64,000 nucleotides of DNA. It comes from Gemmatimonadota bacterium (GTDB taxonomy: Bacteria > Gemmatimonadota > Gemmatimonadetes > Gemmatimonadales > GWC2-71-9). Below the pieces are notes generated by a model. That model worked only from the letters and a program-made list of their open reading frames with translations, was not told the DNA's origin and did no database searches. The DNA lies in contig JAJCZX010000014.1 of NCBI GenBank assembly GCA_029262195.1, forward strand, positions 227,199-291,198. Direction: 5' to 3'. The translations under genes were made by a program, and so were the position numbers. Within the stretch, counting starts at the first letter, position 1. Every line of letters starts with the position of its first letter. This document shows, one piece after another, positions 1 to 9,291 of the stretch.

Positions 1-870
1 CAACACCTCGCTGGCGCGATAGGACGATCTCGTGTGTACCGTCTGCGAAAACGTCTCTTCAAATCCCGACAATAGGATCAGGAACTCGCCGTCTGACGCT
101 TCCAGACTGCCCTGATCCATGCCGTAAAGCGGACTATCCTCCTCGATGGGATGGACCACCGTCCAGGATAACGGGAAGAAATGGACCTGGTTTCGCTCCA
201 GCTTCAACTCCTGGTAGGTGCGGCCTCCACCACCAACCGGTTTCCACGAAAACACGACCCGGGCTCCGAGTTCAACGATCTGGTTTTTTCTCCCGTTCAC
301 AATTCGAAACTCGAAGGCGGTTCCGTTGCCATACGGCGCGATCACAGCATTGTCGCTGAAAAGTATTCGCGCCTGCGGTTGAGCCACTCGAGCAAACATC
401 AAACCCGCGGCGAGACCGAAGCCGAGCAGGCCTACCAGCGCCTCAGCAGCCACGAACGCATTTGCGAAGGTCCCGTGGGGAACCACCGTTCCGTATCCAA
501 TAGTTGCGATCGTATGAACCGAAAAATAGAAATAAGCGGCGAAACCCGTTCCTACTCCCTCTGCCGCAAGCCCGGGAAACGACTGCTCGCCAATAGCCAT
601 ATAGCCCAGAGCAAAAGCTGCGTTAAAAACCACGTAGGCGACTGAGATAATAGCTATAAAACGGGGCCACGAAACTTCAAGCAAAAAATGATAAGCCGAG
701 GCGGACTCAAGGAACCCCATGCCTTTGCGCTTCACATTGAAGGAGCCGTCCCGGTTCAACAGCCTATGGCCGCTGTGCTCCGAAACTACCGACCCAAACC
801 CCAGATCTTCATCGGGTGATTTCGAGGTCGCTGCCCGCGTTAGCTTACTCGCGTCGTTTTCGATGTTCAT
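1..870 (-). CDS. Inward-rectifier potassium channel (KirBac-like), C-terminus outside window
   Basis: The frame read from the ATG at 870 is open to the window edge (290 codons), so the gene is cut by the window. It predicts a cytoplasmic N-terminus with the Kir-type motif NRDGSFNV (about 40-46). A first membrane helix follows at about 70-92, then a pore helix and selectivity filter TIGYGTV (about 123-129), and a second helix at about 135-160. The segment FARVAQPQARILFS is the usual link into the cytoplasmic immunoglobulin-like domain, which starts here. Family knowledge: Kir channels are tetramers passing K+ through the inner membrane. No strong ribosome site precedes the ATG. Identification from motifs is firm; gating ligand is unknown. 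Confidence 0.9.
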   Translation of the reverse strand, partial: MNIENDASKLTRAATSKSPDEDLGFGSVVSEHSGHRLLNRDGSFNVKRKGMGFLESASAYHFLLEVSWPRFIAIISVAYVVFNAAFALGYMAIGEQSFPGLAAEGVGTGFAAYFYFSVHTIATIGYGTVVPHGTFANAFVAAEALVGLLGFGLAAGLMFARVAQPQARILFSDNAVIAPYGNGTAFEFRIVNGRKNQIVELGARVVFSWKPVGGGGRTYQELKLERNQVHFFPLSWTVVHPIEEDSPLYGMDQGSLEASDGEFLILLSGFEETFSQTVHTRSSYRASEVL

Positions 871-1040
871 TTTCTTAGTGACCTGTGTTTCGATTGGACG
901 CTAAGAAGCTACTGGAAATCACTCATCCGGGAAACATCGTCGTAAAGACGTTGACCCGAAGGGACCCAGGGCTGCCAACCGGGGGGAATTAGGCGCCACC
1001 TAATCCTTGAGTCGCCGATCTTGATACAAGCCACAATTAG

Positions 1041-2465
1041 TCAGCACGCCGAATTTACACTCCCGGCCTGAGCAGATTCCACCAACATCTTGTGCGCCGC
1101 AATCACGCATGGGCCGCGAGGTACGTGGCCAGCATCGGGCACGATCATATGCACACTATTAGATAGGGTCTCTGTCAGGCCGGTCCCCCACCTCGAGGGC
1201 GTCACCGGGTCACGCTCACCCGAAACGATCAGGGCGGGGGCAGACGAAACAACTGGAGTATTAAAATCTCCCGGTATCTCCCCACGCGGCCACTGGTCAC
1301 ACGCAGCCTGATACCGACGTACCAACGTCTCTCCCAACAACGTCCCTCCTGTTTCTGATGCAATGGATGCGTCCGTAGTAAACGGAATATCTTCGGTGCA
1401 GAAAACCGAAAGGTGCATTCCCGTTCCAAAGCCGGAAGCCACCCACCGCGACCTGGTGACGTAGTATGCAGGGAACCCGGACCATCCACCCGTTTCGAGC
1501 GCTTCCCCGATCCAGTCTGGAATGGTGGCAGCCAGGCTGCCATAAAGCATTCCGCGAACGGCATACCCGAAGTCGCCTCTCGAAAAATCTACAGCAGCTG
1601 TGGAACCATCGGAAAGAACCGTCGAGAGCCGGATCGGACCACTCTCAAACCGCCTCAACAGCTCGTTCATTTCACCCTTGAGGTCGGGGTGTGCCGAAGC
1701 GCATTCCGATCTTTCTTCGCAATCGTCGTACATCCATTGCAATGCCAGATCCACGTTTGGGGCGTCGAACAGATGGATGTCCTTCTCTGGCGGCGCAACT
1801 CCATTCAGCACCGCCGTGCGAACCATTTCGGGATGCCGACGCATAAATACCAGAGCCGCCCGAGTCCCGTAAGAGGCTCCGAACAGGTTTACTTTTTCGT
1901 AACCCAGCCACGAGAGAACATCCGCGATATCATCTACGCCATTTGTAGTAGCATACTGGCGGAGATCCGCATCCTGACCGAGGCGAGCGGCGCATGTACC
2001 AATGTGATCAGACGGGAAGAGGGTCCCGAACAGGCTTGGCTCACCCCCCGGCAACGGCCCGTTACACGAAAGAAGCCCCGACCCACCAGTTCCCCTCTGG
2101 TCAACAAACACAAAGTCCCGATTCCTGCGCAGATCTTTGAGCAGATTGATAACGCCAGCGGCGGCTTGAACGGAAGAACCACCCGGCCCGCCTTCGAAGT
2201 AGACGATGGGATCTGGCTCAACCGGTATGGACAACGCTCTGGCAACCACAATCCTCAGCAATACAGTCTGGCCGACACCAGCACTCCGATTTTCGAAAAC
2301 CTCAAACGTGGCACACTCCGTCGGCGCCGACACGTTGGGCACTGTACAAGGTCCTATTTTTCGGGCAAGGTCCGAGTCACCCCCCTGGGGCGGAGCAACA
2401 GCGTCTCCCCCACATCCAAGCCCCCATCCTACGACAAGGACTTCCATCAATAATGTTTTCCGCAT
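1041..2465 (-). CDS. Secreted lipoprotein alpha/beta hydrolase (S33 / tripeptidyl aminopeptidase-like)
   Basis: 474 aa. A short hydrophobic N-terminus ends in a lipobox-like WGLGC (Cys18), suggesting a lipid-anchored protein. GGPGGS (92-97) matches the oxyanion loop, DQRGTGGS (122-129) is typical of proline iminopeptidase-like enzymes, and GASYG (196-200) carries the nucleophile Ser198. Near the C-terminus GERDPVTP (Asp about 419) and DAGHVPRG (His about 447) complete the triad in the TAP-like C-terminal region. Likely an extracytoplasmic exopeptidase or esterase; the substrate cannot be read from sequence. An AGAGGA-like site lies directly before the ATG. Confidence 0.9.
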   Translation of the reverse strand: MRKTLLMEVLVVGWGLGCGGDAVAPPQGGDSDLARKIGPCTVPNVSAPTECATFEVFENRSAGVGQTVLLRIVVARALSIPVEPDPIVYFEGGPGGSSVQAAAGVINLLKDLRRNRDFVFVDQRGTGGSGLLSCNGPLPGGEPSLFGTLFPSDHIGTCAARLGQDADLRQYATTNGVDDIADVLSWLGYEKVNLFGASYGTRAALVFMRRHPEMVRTAVLNGVAPPEKDIHLFDAPNVDLALQWMYDDCEERSECASAHPDLKGEMNELLRRFESGPIRLSTVLSDGSTAAVDFSRGDFGYAVRGMLYGSLAATIPDWIGEALETGGWSGFPAYYVTRSRWVASGFGTGMHLSVFCTEDIPFTTDASIASETGGTLLGETLVRRYQAACDQWPRGEIPGDFNTPVVSSAPALIVSGERDPVTPSRWGTGLTETLSNSVHMIVPDAGHVPRGPCVIAAHKMLVESAQAGSVNSAC

Positions 2466-2781
2466 TTTCCTCTAAGGCATCTAGTCTCCCCCGCATCTAC
2501 CTGTTCTCCAAGCCGAGGGTCCCCAAAAAGACGGCTCCTCATTTCTATCTAAGGTCAAATCAACGAACTTCAGTTCAAGTTCAGCCGCTGCGGTTGCGGT
2601 GTGTACATTGCTGGGGAGGCACGACTGGTGTGCATTGAGATCGTTCATAGCCAGCGGGTGCACTGCTCACCTGGTTTGCGTCCCCCCAGGTTGCGAACCA
2701 ATCCGGTGCCGGACGGGTAAGACTACCGAAACAAAACCGGGGCTCCTGGACTTTAGTTGATTTTCTCAAAGGTTCTTTCCA
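2466..2781. other. Intergenic region between divergent genes
   Basis: This 316-bp stretch separates the divergent hydrolase and the secreted protein gene at 2782. It should hold both promoters. I see no convincing gene, terminator or repeat; short open frames here have no family resemblance. Confidence 0.6.
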
Positions 2782-3441
2782 ATGACGCATGAAATCACAG
2801 TTTCGCTCCGATTAGCGATTGGACAAACATTTTTGGTCGGGCTTATCACCCTGGGTGCGGTGGACGCTCAGAGCGTGTCGGCCCAGGATACTCCAGACTG
2901 GCGTCCCACCGGAGCCGGACGGCAGCACTATTCCGTTGAGCTTGATTCAACGACGGCCTACCAGGGTGACCTTTCGCTTCGCCTGTCGTCGCGGCCCGGC
3001 ACTCCAGACTCTACCTGGGGCGCAAGCGAAGGCGTCATCAACATAAGACCATACGTTGGAAATTTCTTGAAAGTGGTCGCCTACCTGAAGACCGAAGGCG
3101 CAGGCTCAGCAGTTTTTTGGGTTCGCATTGACGGTGAGAAGGACGGCAAATACGTCAATTGGAGTTCGGACACCATGGCCGACCGTGAGGTGTCGGGGAC
3201 CACTCCCTGGACGAAGTACGAGATTCGATTGCCAGCGCCCGAAGGAGCGACTATGCTCGTGTTGGGGACAATCCTACGAGGTCAGGGAATCGTATGGGTT
3301 GACGATATAGAAATTACTCCGATGCCATCGAGCGTCACTCCCACGGCCGAAAGCCAGCCCAGGTTTCACGAGGTTCCGTATCGCGAACCCCCGTTCATCC
3401 AGCCCCCCACCACCGAAGTCGGGTTCGAGCCGGACCGATAA
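2782..3441 (+). CDS. Secreted protein with jelly-roll (carbohydrate-binding-like) domain
   Basis: 219 aa with a signal peptide ending near the AQSVSAQD segment. The mature part reads as one beta-sandwich: a GDLSLRLSS strand, a central VVAYLKTEG strand, and a closing strand pair ending in GIVWVDDIEI. This pattern recurs in carbohydrate-binding-like and effector-associated jelly-roll domains. The last 45 residues are Pro-rich and probably disordered. The catalytic role is unknown and a binding function is inferred only from the fold. It is followed by two more exported-protein genes on the same strand, so the three may form one unit. Confidence 0.7.
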   Translation: MTHEITVSLRLAIGQTFLVGLITLGAVDAQSVSAQDTPDWRPTGAGRQHYSVELDSTTAYQGDLSLRLSSRPGTPDSTWGASEGVINIRPYVGNFLKVVAYLKTEGAGSAVFWVRIDGEKDGKYVNWSSDTMADREVSGTTPWTKYEIRLPAPEGATMLVLGTILRGQGIVWVDDIEITPMPSSVTPTAESQPRFHEVPYREPPFIQPPTTEVGFEPDR

Positions 3442-3582
3442 CCTGAAAATTCTACAAGGCGGACTTCGGACGCTCTGCTCCATGGTATCTATCGGGTTCT
3501 TCTTGACACCCACTTGACGGCGATCAACAAGCATAGACTCAATACTTTTGATTGATCACTTTCCTTTGGAAGGAAACACCTG

Positions 3583-4392
3583 ATGACACCCGTACGCCGA
3601 GTAAAGTGGGTCGTCAATACCGCTTGTTGTGTTCTGTGCCTTGCGCCCTGCACAGTCTACGCACAGTCCGTCTGGATGGAATTCGACAAAACGCATTCGA
3701 TGTCGGTGGAAATAGAACGACCTCAGGGCCCAAGATCCGATCAAACGTTCTGGACAGCATTTATTAGCACGCAGATACGGGTCGCCCCTAAGACATCGCT
3801 CGTTGTGGAACTTCCCGTTCAGAACCCATTTGGCTCCGGCGCCGTTGCCCGCTTGATTGGGAATGCATATGTGGGAATCCGTACTCACTCCACAGGCCCC
3901 GGTTTTTTTGAAATGGGACTACGAGCGCCGCTGGCATCCGACCGTATTGGGTCCATCATAGGCGTCATTAGCAACCCCATCGATCGGCGCTTTGCGTTAG
4001 CTGGAAGCAACTGGAGCCTCTCTGGCTCGTACAACAATTTCGTCAGGCGGGACAACGGATTGGTCACTCGCATCAGAGCCGGCGTACAAGCCACCACCGC
4101 ACCCAGCGGATCGGGGCGGGACGGCGAACTCCTGGGCAAATATTCGGCTCAACTGGGCTTCGACCGAGCCGGGGTTTTCGTTCTGGGAGGGATTTCCGGC
4201 GGAGGGATCATAAACGAAAGCTCCGAAAGCTTTTCGGACCGGACGTTACATCAAATTGGAATCCAGGCGAGTTACGGTAAAGGACGAGTACGGCCGGGCA
4301 TACAGCTCCGTGTGCCACTCGACAGGGCCACACAATCAGTTGACTACGTTTTCGGAATCAACGTTTCAGTTGCCCTGGACTCACAAAATTAG
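3583..4392 (+). CDS. Hypothetical exported protein, possible outer-membrane beta-barrel
   Basis: 269 aa with a signal peptide ending near CTVYAQ. The rest alternates polar and hydrophobic residues in short stretches rich in Gly and aromatics (GNAYVGIRTHS, VFVLGGISGGG, IGIQASYGKG), as expected of an outer-membrane barrel, and closes with a terminal strand VFGINVSVALDSQN. No named family recognised. A good ribosome site (GGAAGG) lies about 9 nt before the ATG. The next gene starts 2 nt after its stop, so the two are probably co-transcribed. Confidence 0.7.
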   Translation: MTPVRRVKWVVNTACCVLCLAPCTVYAQSVWMEFDKTHSMSVEIERPQGPRSDQTFWTAFISTQIRVAPKTSLVVELPVQNPFGSGAVARLIGNAYVGIRTHSTGPGFFEMGLRAPLASDRIGSIIGVISNPIDRRFALAGSNWSLSGSYNNFVRRDNGLVTRIRAGVQATTAPSGSGRDGELLGKYSAQLGFDRAGVFVLGGISGGGIINESSESFSDRTLHQIGIQASYGKGRVRPGIQLRVPLDRATQSVDYVFGINVSVALDSQN

Positions 4393-4394
4393 CA

Positions 4395-4772
4395 ATGCCA
4401 AAACGCATAACGTTCCTGGCGGCTTTTGTTATATCACTAAGCGCAGCGGCGACTGCCTGTTCAGGTTGGGGACGAACCCGTACCACCTTCCCCGATCCCG
4501 ACAGGTTAATGACAAACCGAATGTTGGTCTGGAGCGCCGGTGAAACCCACGACCTTCACTCGGTACGAGTGTTCGAATCCAGCATCACGGGGGTCCCGTG
4601 GGGTCGCGGTGCCAACTGCATTGATTGTCAAGTGGAAATTCCGTTTGCCGCCATAGATTCTCTGAGACTGGAACAACACTCGGGTCCGAGAACGGCCGTG
4701 GCCCTGGGTGTTGCTGGAACGATAGCGGTGATTTTTTTTGGGTTTATCGGCCTGCTGGCGGCGATGAGATAG
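4395..4772 (+). CDS. Small exported protein, possible lipoprotein, unknown function
   Basis: 125 aa. The N-terminus is hydrophobic and ends in ATAC (Cys22), a weak lipobox. A central region contains CIDCQVEIPF, a Cys-x-x-Cys pair that could bind metal or form a disulfide. A single strong membrane helix (about 100-122) sits at the C-terminus. The start codon lies 2 nt after the stop of the barrel-like gene, suggesting translational coupling. No family recognised. Confidence 0.65.
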   Translation: MPKRITFLAAFVISLSAAATACSGWGRTRTTFPDPDRLMTNRMLVWSAGETHDLHSVRVFESSITGVPWGRGANCIDCQVEIPFAAIDSLRLEQHSGPRTAVALGVAGTIAVIFFGFIGLLAAMR

Positions 4773-4837
4773 GTTACCTGGGACATTCGGAGCAACGGTT
4801 GTTTGTCCCCTCCTCCCACTCCCGTTAATCTTGAAAC

Positions 4838-5269
4838 ATGAAACAGGAAATCGTACATGTAGCGATCGTCGTTCGTGACTACGACGAAGCCATCCAGTTC
4901 TATACCGAAAAACTCAATTTCGAACTCGTCCTGGATCTCTACCAACCCGAGCAAGACAAACGCTGGGTCCTGGTGGCACCTCCGGGGTCGACCGGTGTAA
5001 ATTTGCTTCTTGCACAGGCATCGAAGAGCGAACAGGAACCGTTCATCGGCAACCAGACCGGCGGGAGGGTTTTTCTTTTTCTCAGCACAGATGATTTTTG
5101 GCGCGACTACGAACGAATGAAGTCAGTCGGTATTGAGTTTGTTCGGGATCCCAAAAAAGAGTCCTACGGCACCGTCGCCGTTTTCAAAGACCTGTACGGC
5201 AACCTGTGGGACCTGGTCGAACGCAACGCCGAAGGAGAATCTCAGAACGGACAGCTTGCCAATGAGTGA
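4838..5269 (+). CDS. VOC (glyoxalase/dioxygenase fold) family protein
   Basis: 143 aa with the two-repeat vicinal oxygen chelate pattern. It opens with HVAIVVRDYDEAIQFY and closes with VFKDLYGNLWDLVER. Candidate metal ligands are the first His (residue 7) and the Glu near the C-terminus. Members include glyoxalases, antibiotic-binding proteins and extradiol dioxygenases; the substrate is not predictable here. The stop overlaps the start of the yfiT-like gene (ATGAGTGA), so the two are coupled. Confidence 0.9.
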   Translation: MKQEIVHVAIVVRDYDEAIQFYTEKLNFELVLDLYQPEQDKRWVLVAPPGSTGVNLLLAQASKSEQEPFIGNQTGGRVFLFLSTDDFWRDYERMKSVGIEFVRDPKKESYGTVAVFKDLYGNLWDLVERNAEGESQNGQLANE

Positions 5270-5786
5270 CCCAAGATTCCCAATCGGACAGTTTGAGCAC
5301 TCCGGTCCAGTCTCCGCCGAGGATGTAAACAGGTGGATACGCGACATAGAGGAGCTTCCGGCACAGATGCGTGAAGCTGCACACGGCTTAACTGAAGAAC
5401 AACTCGCCGCGCAGTACAGGCCAGGGAGTTGGACGGTCAGACAAATAATCCACCATGTCCCCGACAGTCACCTGAATAGCTATGTGCGGTTCAAATGGGC
5501 ACTCACCGAAGAAGAACCTGTCATAAAGGCGTATGACGAAAACGGATGGGCGTCCCTGGCCGACTACAGTGACACGCCCGTGGACCTGAGCCTGGATTTT
5601 CTTGAGACACTCCACGCAAAATGGGTTGTGTTGCTCCGGTCCCTCACAGACAAACAGTTATCCCGTCGGTTCGTGCATCCTGAGTCCGGACCCACTGAAC
5701 TGGCCTGGAGCATTGGCGCCTACTCATGGCACGGAAGGCACCACCTGGCCCATATCACCAGTGCCATCGCTCGCGAGGAGGAATAA
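5262..5786 (+). CDS. yfiT: YfiT-like DinB-superfamily metal-dependent enzyme (putative bacillithiol-type S-transferase)
   Basis: 174 aa from the ATG at 5262, chosen because it overlaps the VOC gene stop and yields the standard YfiT N-terminus. The motif YRPGSWTVRQIIHHVPDSH (52-70) and the C-terminal SWHGRHHLAH (155-164) supply the three metal His ligands of this four-helix family. B. subtilis relatives act in thiol S-transfer; the thiol used here is unknown. It converges on the permease gene at 5788 with one base between the stops. Confidence 0.88.
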   Translation: MSDPRFPIGQFEHSGPVSAEDVNRWIRDIEELPAQMREAAHGLTEEQLAAQYRPGSWTVRQIIHHVPDSHLNSYVRFKWALTEEEPVIKAYDENGWASLADYSDTPVDLSLDFLETLHAKWVVLLRSLTDKQLSRRFVHPESGPTELAWSIGAYSWHGRHHLAHITSAIAREEE

Positions 5787-5787
5787 C

Positions 5788-8442
5788 CTATTCCATCTTC
5801 AAAGAGGTAACGGGGTCGAACCTGGACGCCCGTATCGCCGGGCTCAGCGTAGCGAGAACAGTCACTGTCCCGACAAGGACTACCACCACACCCATTGTGA
5901 TCGGGTCAGAGGGTTGTAGTCCATACAGGTAGCTTTGTAAGAAGCGGATTAATCCGATTGCTAGAACCGCTCCCGCTCCGGTTCCCAGCAAGGCAACCAA
6001 TACGCCTTGCTTCAAAACGAGCCGAACAATTTGTTCCGGCCGCGCTCCGCAGGCGATACGGATACCCATCTCTCGTTTTCGCGCACCGACGACAAAAGAA
6101 AGCACCGCGTAGAGTCCAATAGCAGCCAGCAGTGTGGCCAAAAAGGCAAACACGGTGATCAGAGTCATAACGAAACGCAATGGAGCCATTTGCTCATCCA
6201 CATAAGCACTCAACGGTCTCATTTGCTCGATAGCGGCAGCGACATCTATCGACTGAACGGTACTCCGAACGATGTCCGCCATCGCCGCCGGATCCCCTTC
6301 AGTGCGAACCACGAAGGTGCTCGGAGAATACGCATATTCGACGGCTTTGCGGTAAACAGTCTCTGCGTCGTCGGCCGTAACCGAACTGGTTCGGACGTTC
6401 TCAACCACTCCCACCACGTCTCCCCACACGGGGCCGGACCACCATCCGATTTTTAGCCTCTTACCAATCGGGTTCTCACCGGGCCACATCTTTTCCGCCA
6501 TGTTCCGGTCAACCACCAGTTTGTCACCGCCGTCATTTAACCCGAGCGTTCGCCCCTCCAGAACCGGAATTCCCATTGTCGCGAAGTATCCCGGAGTAAT
6601 CAGCTGGCTACTGGCGTTTTGGGTTTGTTCGTCCCCTGCGAGTTCGTTGTCGGTATATGTGCTTGAGCCGTCGCTTGCCCCCGAAAGCGGGGTTGGCCAA
6701 ATGGTACCGACCGACAAAACTCCGGGGATCGTCAGTATTCGGGCTTTGACCATCTCAAGGTACGCCTGTTTCTTTTCCTTCTTCTCGGCATTCGTCCCCT
6801 GGTAAAGGCTCGGGGGTTCACCGGCGACAAACGTCAAGATGTTGTCCGGCTCATAGCCTACATTCACTTTTCCAACCTGCAAATAGCTCCGGACAAGGAG
6901 ACCACCTCCGATCAGCAAAACTACTGATAGAGCTATTTCTCCTACAACGATGGCTCCACCGGCTCCCTTCCTCTGGAGACCGGAAGCCCCTGCACCGCGC
7001 GAATCCATCAACTCGCCTACGTTTGCGCGAGAGGCGGTTATCGCTGGCGCCAAACCGAACAGGAACACGGTCGCCGCGCTAACGGTGAGCAGGAATATCA
7101 GCACCGACCCATCTACATGAAGATTGCCTACGAATGGCATGTCAGCAGGAACGAACGCCGAAATGAACCTCACTCCTATGTAGGTCAAGCCGATACCGAC
7201 GAGTCCGCCAAGGGACGCCACCACCGCACTTTCGGTCATGACCTGTCGAAAAATCCTCATGCGACTGCCGCCGAGCGCGGCACGCACGGCCATCTCAGAT
7301 TTTCGCGACTGGCTCCGAGCAATCAAAAGGTTTGCAACGTTCGCGGAAGCGATCAAAAGTACCAGAGCGACCGCGCCGAACAACGCCAGGATGGTTGGCC
7401 TCGTTGCACTGACTATCTCGGCGTGCATGCCAACTACCTCGATCTCAGCCGCCCGGTCTCGGCGCACAGCAAAGTTTTCTCGTTGCCAGGCCGCCACCCG
7501 ATCCATTTGATTCTGGGCAGTAGCGAGCGTAACGCCCTCTTTGAGTCGGGCCACGGTAGTCATCCAGTGAGCGGTACGATCATAGTTGCCAGCATTGCCC
7601 AAAAACTGCCGTATGGGTACCCAAACTGAGATATTTTGCGGCCACGCCATGTGTGCCGGTACATGCAGGCGAAAGCTGTTTTCCAGAACTCCGATAACAA
7701 CGGTCGCCTGTCCGTTGAGTTCGAATGTCCGCCCTACAGCATCAGGGTCACCACCAAAGAAATCCTGCCAGAAGCCATGGCTAATCACGGCCCGGGTGTG
7801 ATCGTCTTGCTCTTCGAACAGGCGCCCGAGCGCCGGCCGAGCGCCCAATAGGTCGAAAAGACCATCAGTGGCGCTGGTAGTGGTTACGCGGGCCGAGGTG
7901 CCCAGACCAGTCAAGGTTTGGTTGTAAGCCGAGCCAATTGCTTCGATCGACTCGAAAGCATCTGTGCGCTCACGGTAGTCAAAGAAATCCCCTGGGTTTT
8001 GAGCGTTTCTGTGGACTCCAAGGTTCGTCCACCGGTTAAAAATCATCACCAACCGCTCGGACTCAGGATAAGGCAGGGGTTTTACGAGGACACCGTTTAC
8101 TACTGAAAAAACAGCCGCGTTGGCGCCGATCCCGACCGCGATAGTAACTATGGCTACAGTCGCAAACCCGCTGTTCTTAAACAGCCCGCGTAACGCAAAA
8201 ATGAGATCCGATTTCAAATCGTGAACGAATTGCCACACGTTGTTTTTCTCCGTTTTAGGTGTTCTCAAACGCGTCCGCGTCGCCTCCAATACGATATCCC
8301 GCGCTGCCACGGGATAGAACCACAAGGCCCCCCATCGCCCTCTTTCACGTCGAATGTCGGCAAACATCTCAGCCATCTCTTCGCCATAGCGTTCGCGAAA
8401 GTTTTCAGGGAAAAGGCGAACCAGAATTTTGAAGAAAATCAT
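5788..8442 (-). CDS. Orphan ABC-type permease, MacB/FtsX fold (ADOP family), module 1
   Basis: 884 aa from the ATG at 8442, which overlaps the stop of the PadR gene by ATGA; a 48-codon upstream extension inside padR is rejected. A short helical prefix (about 1-70, LFPENFRERYGEEM) precedes the core. The core is a first membrane helix (VGIGANAAVFSVVNGVL), a periplasmic MacB-type domain, two middle helices with SANVANLLIARSQSRKSEM, a second periplasmic domain and a C-terminal FtsX domain. No ATP-binding domain is present or encoded nearby. The family is called acidobacterial duplicated orphan permease; transport role unproven. Confidence 0.9.
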   Translation of the reverse strand: MIFFKILVRLFPENFRERYGEEMAEMFADIRRERGRWGALWFYPVAARDIVLEATRTRLRTPKTEKNNVWQFVHDLKSDLIFALRGLFKNSGFATVAIVTIAVGIGANAAVFSVVNGVLVKPLPYPESERLVMIFNRWTNLGVHRNAQNPGDFFDYRERTDAFESIEAIGSAYNQTLTGLGTSARVTTTSATDGLFDLLGARPALGRLFEEQDDHTRAVISHGFWQDFFGGDPDAVGRTFELNGQATVVIGVLENSFRLHVPAHMAWPQNISVWVPIRQFLGNAGNYDRTAHWMTTVARLKEGVTLATAQNQMDRVAAWQRENFAVRRDRAAEIEVVGMHAEIVSATRPTILALFGAVALVLLIASANVANLLIARSQSRKSEMAVRAALGGSRMRIFRQVMTESAVVASLGGLVGIGLTYIGVRFISAFVPADMPFVGNLHVDGSVLIFLLTVSAATVFLFGLAPAITASRANVGELMDSRGAGASGLQRKGAGGAIVVGEIALSVVLLIGGGLLVRSYLQVGKVNVGYEPDNILTFVAGEPPSLYQGTNAEKKEKKQAYLEMVKARILTIPGVLSVGTIWPTPLSGASDGSSTYTDNELAGDEQTQNASSQLITPGYFATMGIPVLEGRTLGLNDGGDKLVVDRNMAEKMWPGENPIGKRLKIGWWSGPVWGDVVGVVENVRTSSVTADDAETVYRKAVEYAYSPSTFVVRTEGDPAAMADIVRSTVQSIDVAAAIEQMRPLSAYVDEQMAPLRFVMTLITVFAFLATLLAAIGLYAVLSFVVGARKREMGIRIACGARPEQIVRLVLKQGVLVALLGTGAGAVLAIGLIRFLQSYLYGLQPSDPITMGVVVVLVGTVTVLATLSPAIRASRFDPVTSLKME

Positions 8443-8741
8443 GAAATGGAACCCAGTGCACGGTTCGCCGCTGCGACCACGTTTTCGATCCTTGCCGTTT
8501 CCTCGGCCAACCTTTCCCTGCCCAGACCGCTCAAACCATAGTTGCGCCTGCGACCGCCACCCTCGTTTTCCAATTCCTCTATCCATCCCTCGGAGAGGAG
8601 TTCATCCAGGGATCCGTAAAGCATGGCAGGATAGACCTCGATTGCTTCTCCCGAGAGTTCTCGGACACGACGCCGAATTTCGGCGCCGTGGCACGGGCCC
8701 TTCGCCATCGCCACAAGGATGTAGTACCAGATTTGTTTCAA
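8439..8741 (-). CDS. PadR-family transcriptional regulator, module 1
   Basis: About 100 aa. The winged-helix segment ILVAMAKGPCHGAEIRRR then YPAMLYGSLDELLSEGWI is typical of PadR proteins. The start is uncertain: I use the TTG at 8741, but conserved-looking residues (RAAL) continue upstream, and other TTG codons lie in frame at 8801 and 8813. No start has a strong ribosome site. The stop overlaps the permease start (ATGA), so the regulator and permease are coupled. It is divergent from the second PadR gene at 8970. Confidence 0.85.
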   Translation of the reverse strand: MKQIWYYILVAMAKGPCHGAEIRRRVRELSGEAIEVYPAMLYGSLDELLSEGWIEELENEGGGRRRNYGLSGLGRERLAEETARIENVVAAANRALGSIS

Positions 8742-8934
8742 AGCCGCTCTCGCATTAATGATACGATTACATACTATGAAAACATACCATTGGTTCCACA
8801 AAAAGGTAAGCAAACTGGGACAGCAGACCGCAACTCTCTGTTTTTCAACGCTTTAGCTCATTCTCCTTCGCCGGTCAACAAAATGGAACCCATTTAGGAC
8901 GCCATGGGTATTCAGGTGAAGACTATTCACGTTT

Positions 8935-8953
8935 CGTGACTATTAGAGTCACG
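8935..8953. promoter_or_regulatory. Inverted repeat upstream of padR module 2 (putative operator)
   Basis: CGTGAC and GTCACG are perfect 6-bp arms around a 7-base spacer, ending 16 bases before the padR ATG at 8970. The position suggests an autoregulatory operator. Binding by this PadR is inferred, not shown. Confidence 0.5.
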
Positions 8954-8969
8954 TTGAGAGGAATAAACA

Positions 8970-9284
8970 ATGTCGTTAAAGCCGCTGGCCTACGAGGTCC
9001 TTCTTTCATTGGCGTCAAAGGAAAGCCACGGATGGTCCTTGGTCAAACAGATTGAACGCCGGGCCGAAGGTCGTTACAAAGTTCAACCCGGCAGCCTCTA
9101 CAGAACAATCCAGAACCTCATCCGGGACGACTATATCGAAGAAGCCGAATCCCGTATTGATCCGGATCTCGACGACGAACGGCGCCGCTACTTCAGGCTC
9201 ACGCCTAACGGTCGAACGGCCATACGAGAGGAAACCGAACGGCTTCGCCCACTGATTGAAATGGCAACAAAGTTAAAGATCTGA
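8970..9284 (+). CDS. PadR-family transcriptional regulator, module 2
   Basis: 104 aa. The winged helix is clear: [19 protein letters not shown], then [21 protein letters not shown] and the wing [11 protein letters not shown] strong ribosome site (GAGAGG) precedes the ATG. The permease gene starts 7 nt after the stop, so the pair forms one unit. It is divergent from the module 1 regulator across a roughly 230-bp shared region carrying an inverted repeat. Confidence 0.92.
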   Translation: MSLKPLAYEVLLSLASKESHGWSLVKQIERRAEGRYKVQPGSLYRTIQNLIRDDYIEEAESRIDPDLDDERRRYFRLTPNGRTAIREETERLRPLIEMATKLKI

Positions 9285-9291
9285 TCCAACA

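Noticed and set aside
1413..2453. 346-codon open frame on the plus strand opposite the alpha/beta hydrolase
   Set aside because: Opposite-strand shadow of a gene with clear catalytic motifs; its translation shows no family features.
8443..8586. Longer start for permease module 1
   Set aside because: The extra 48 codons overlap padR in another frame and lack the family's prefix pattern; the ATGA junction at 8442 is the natural start.
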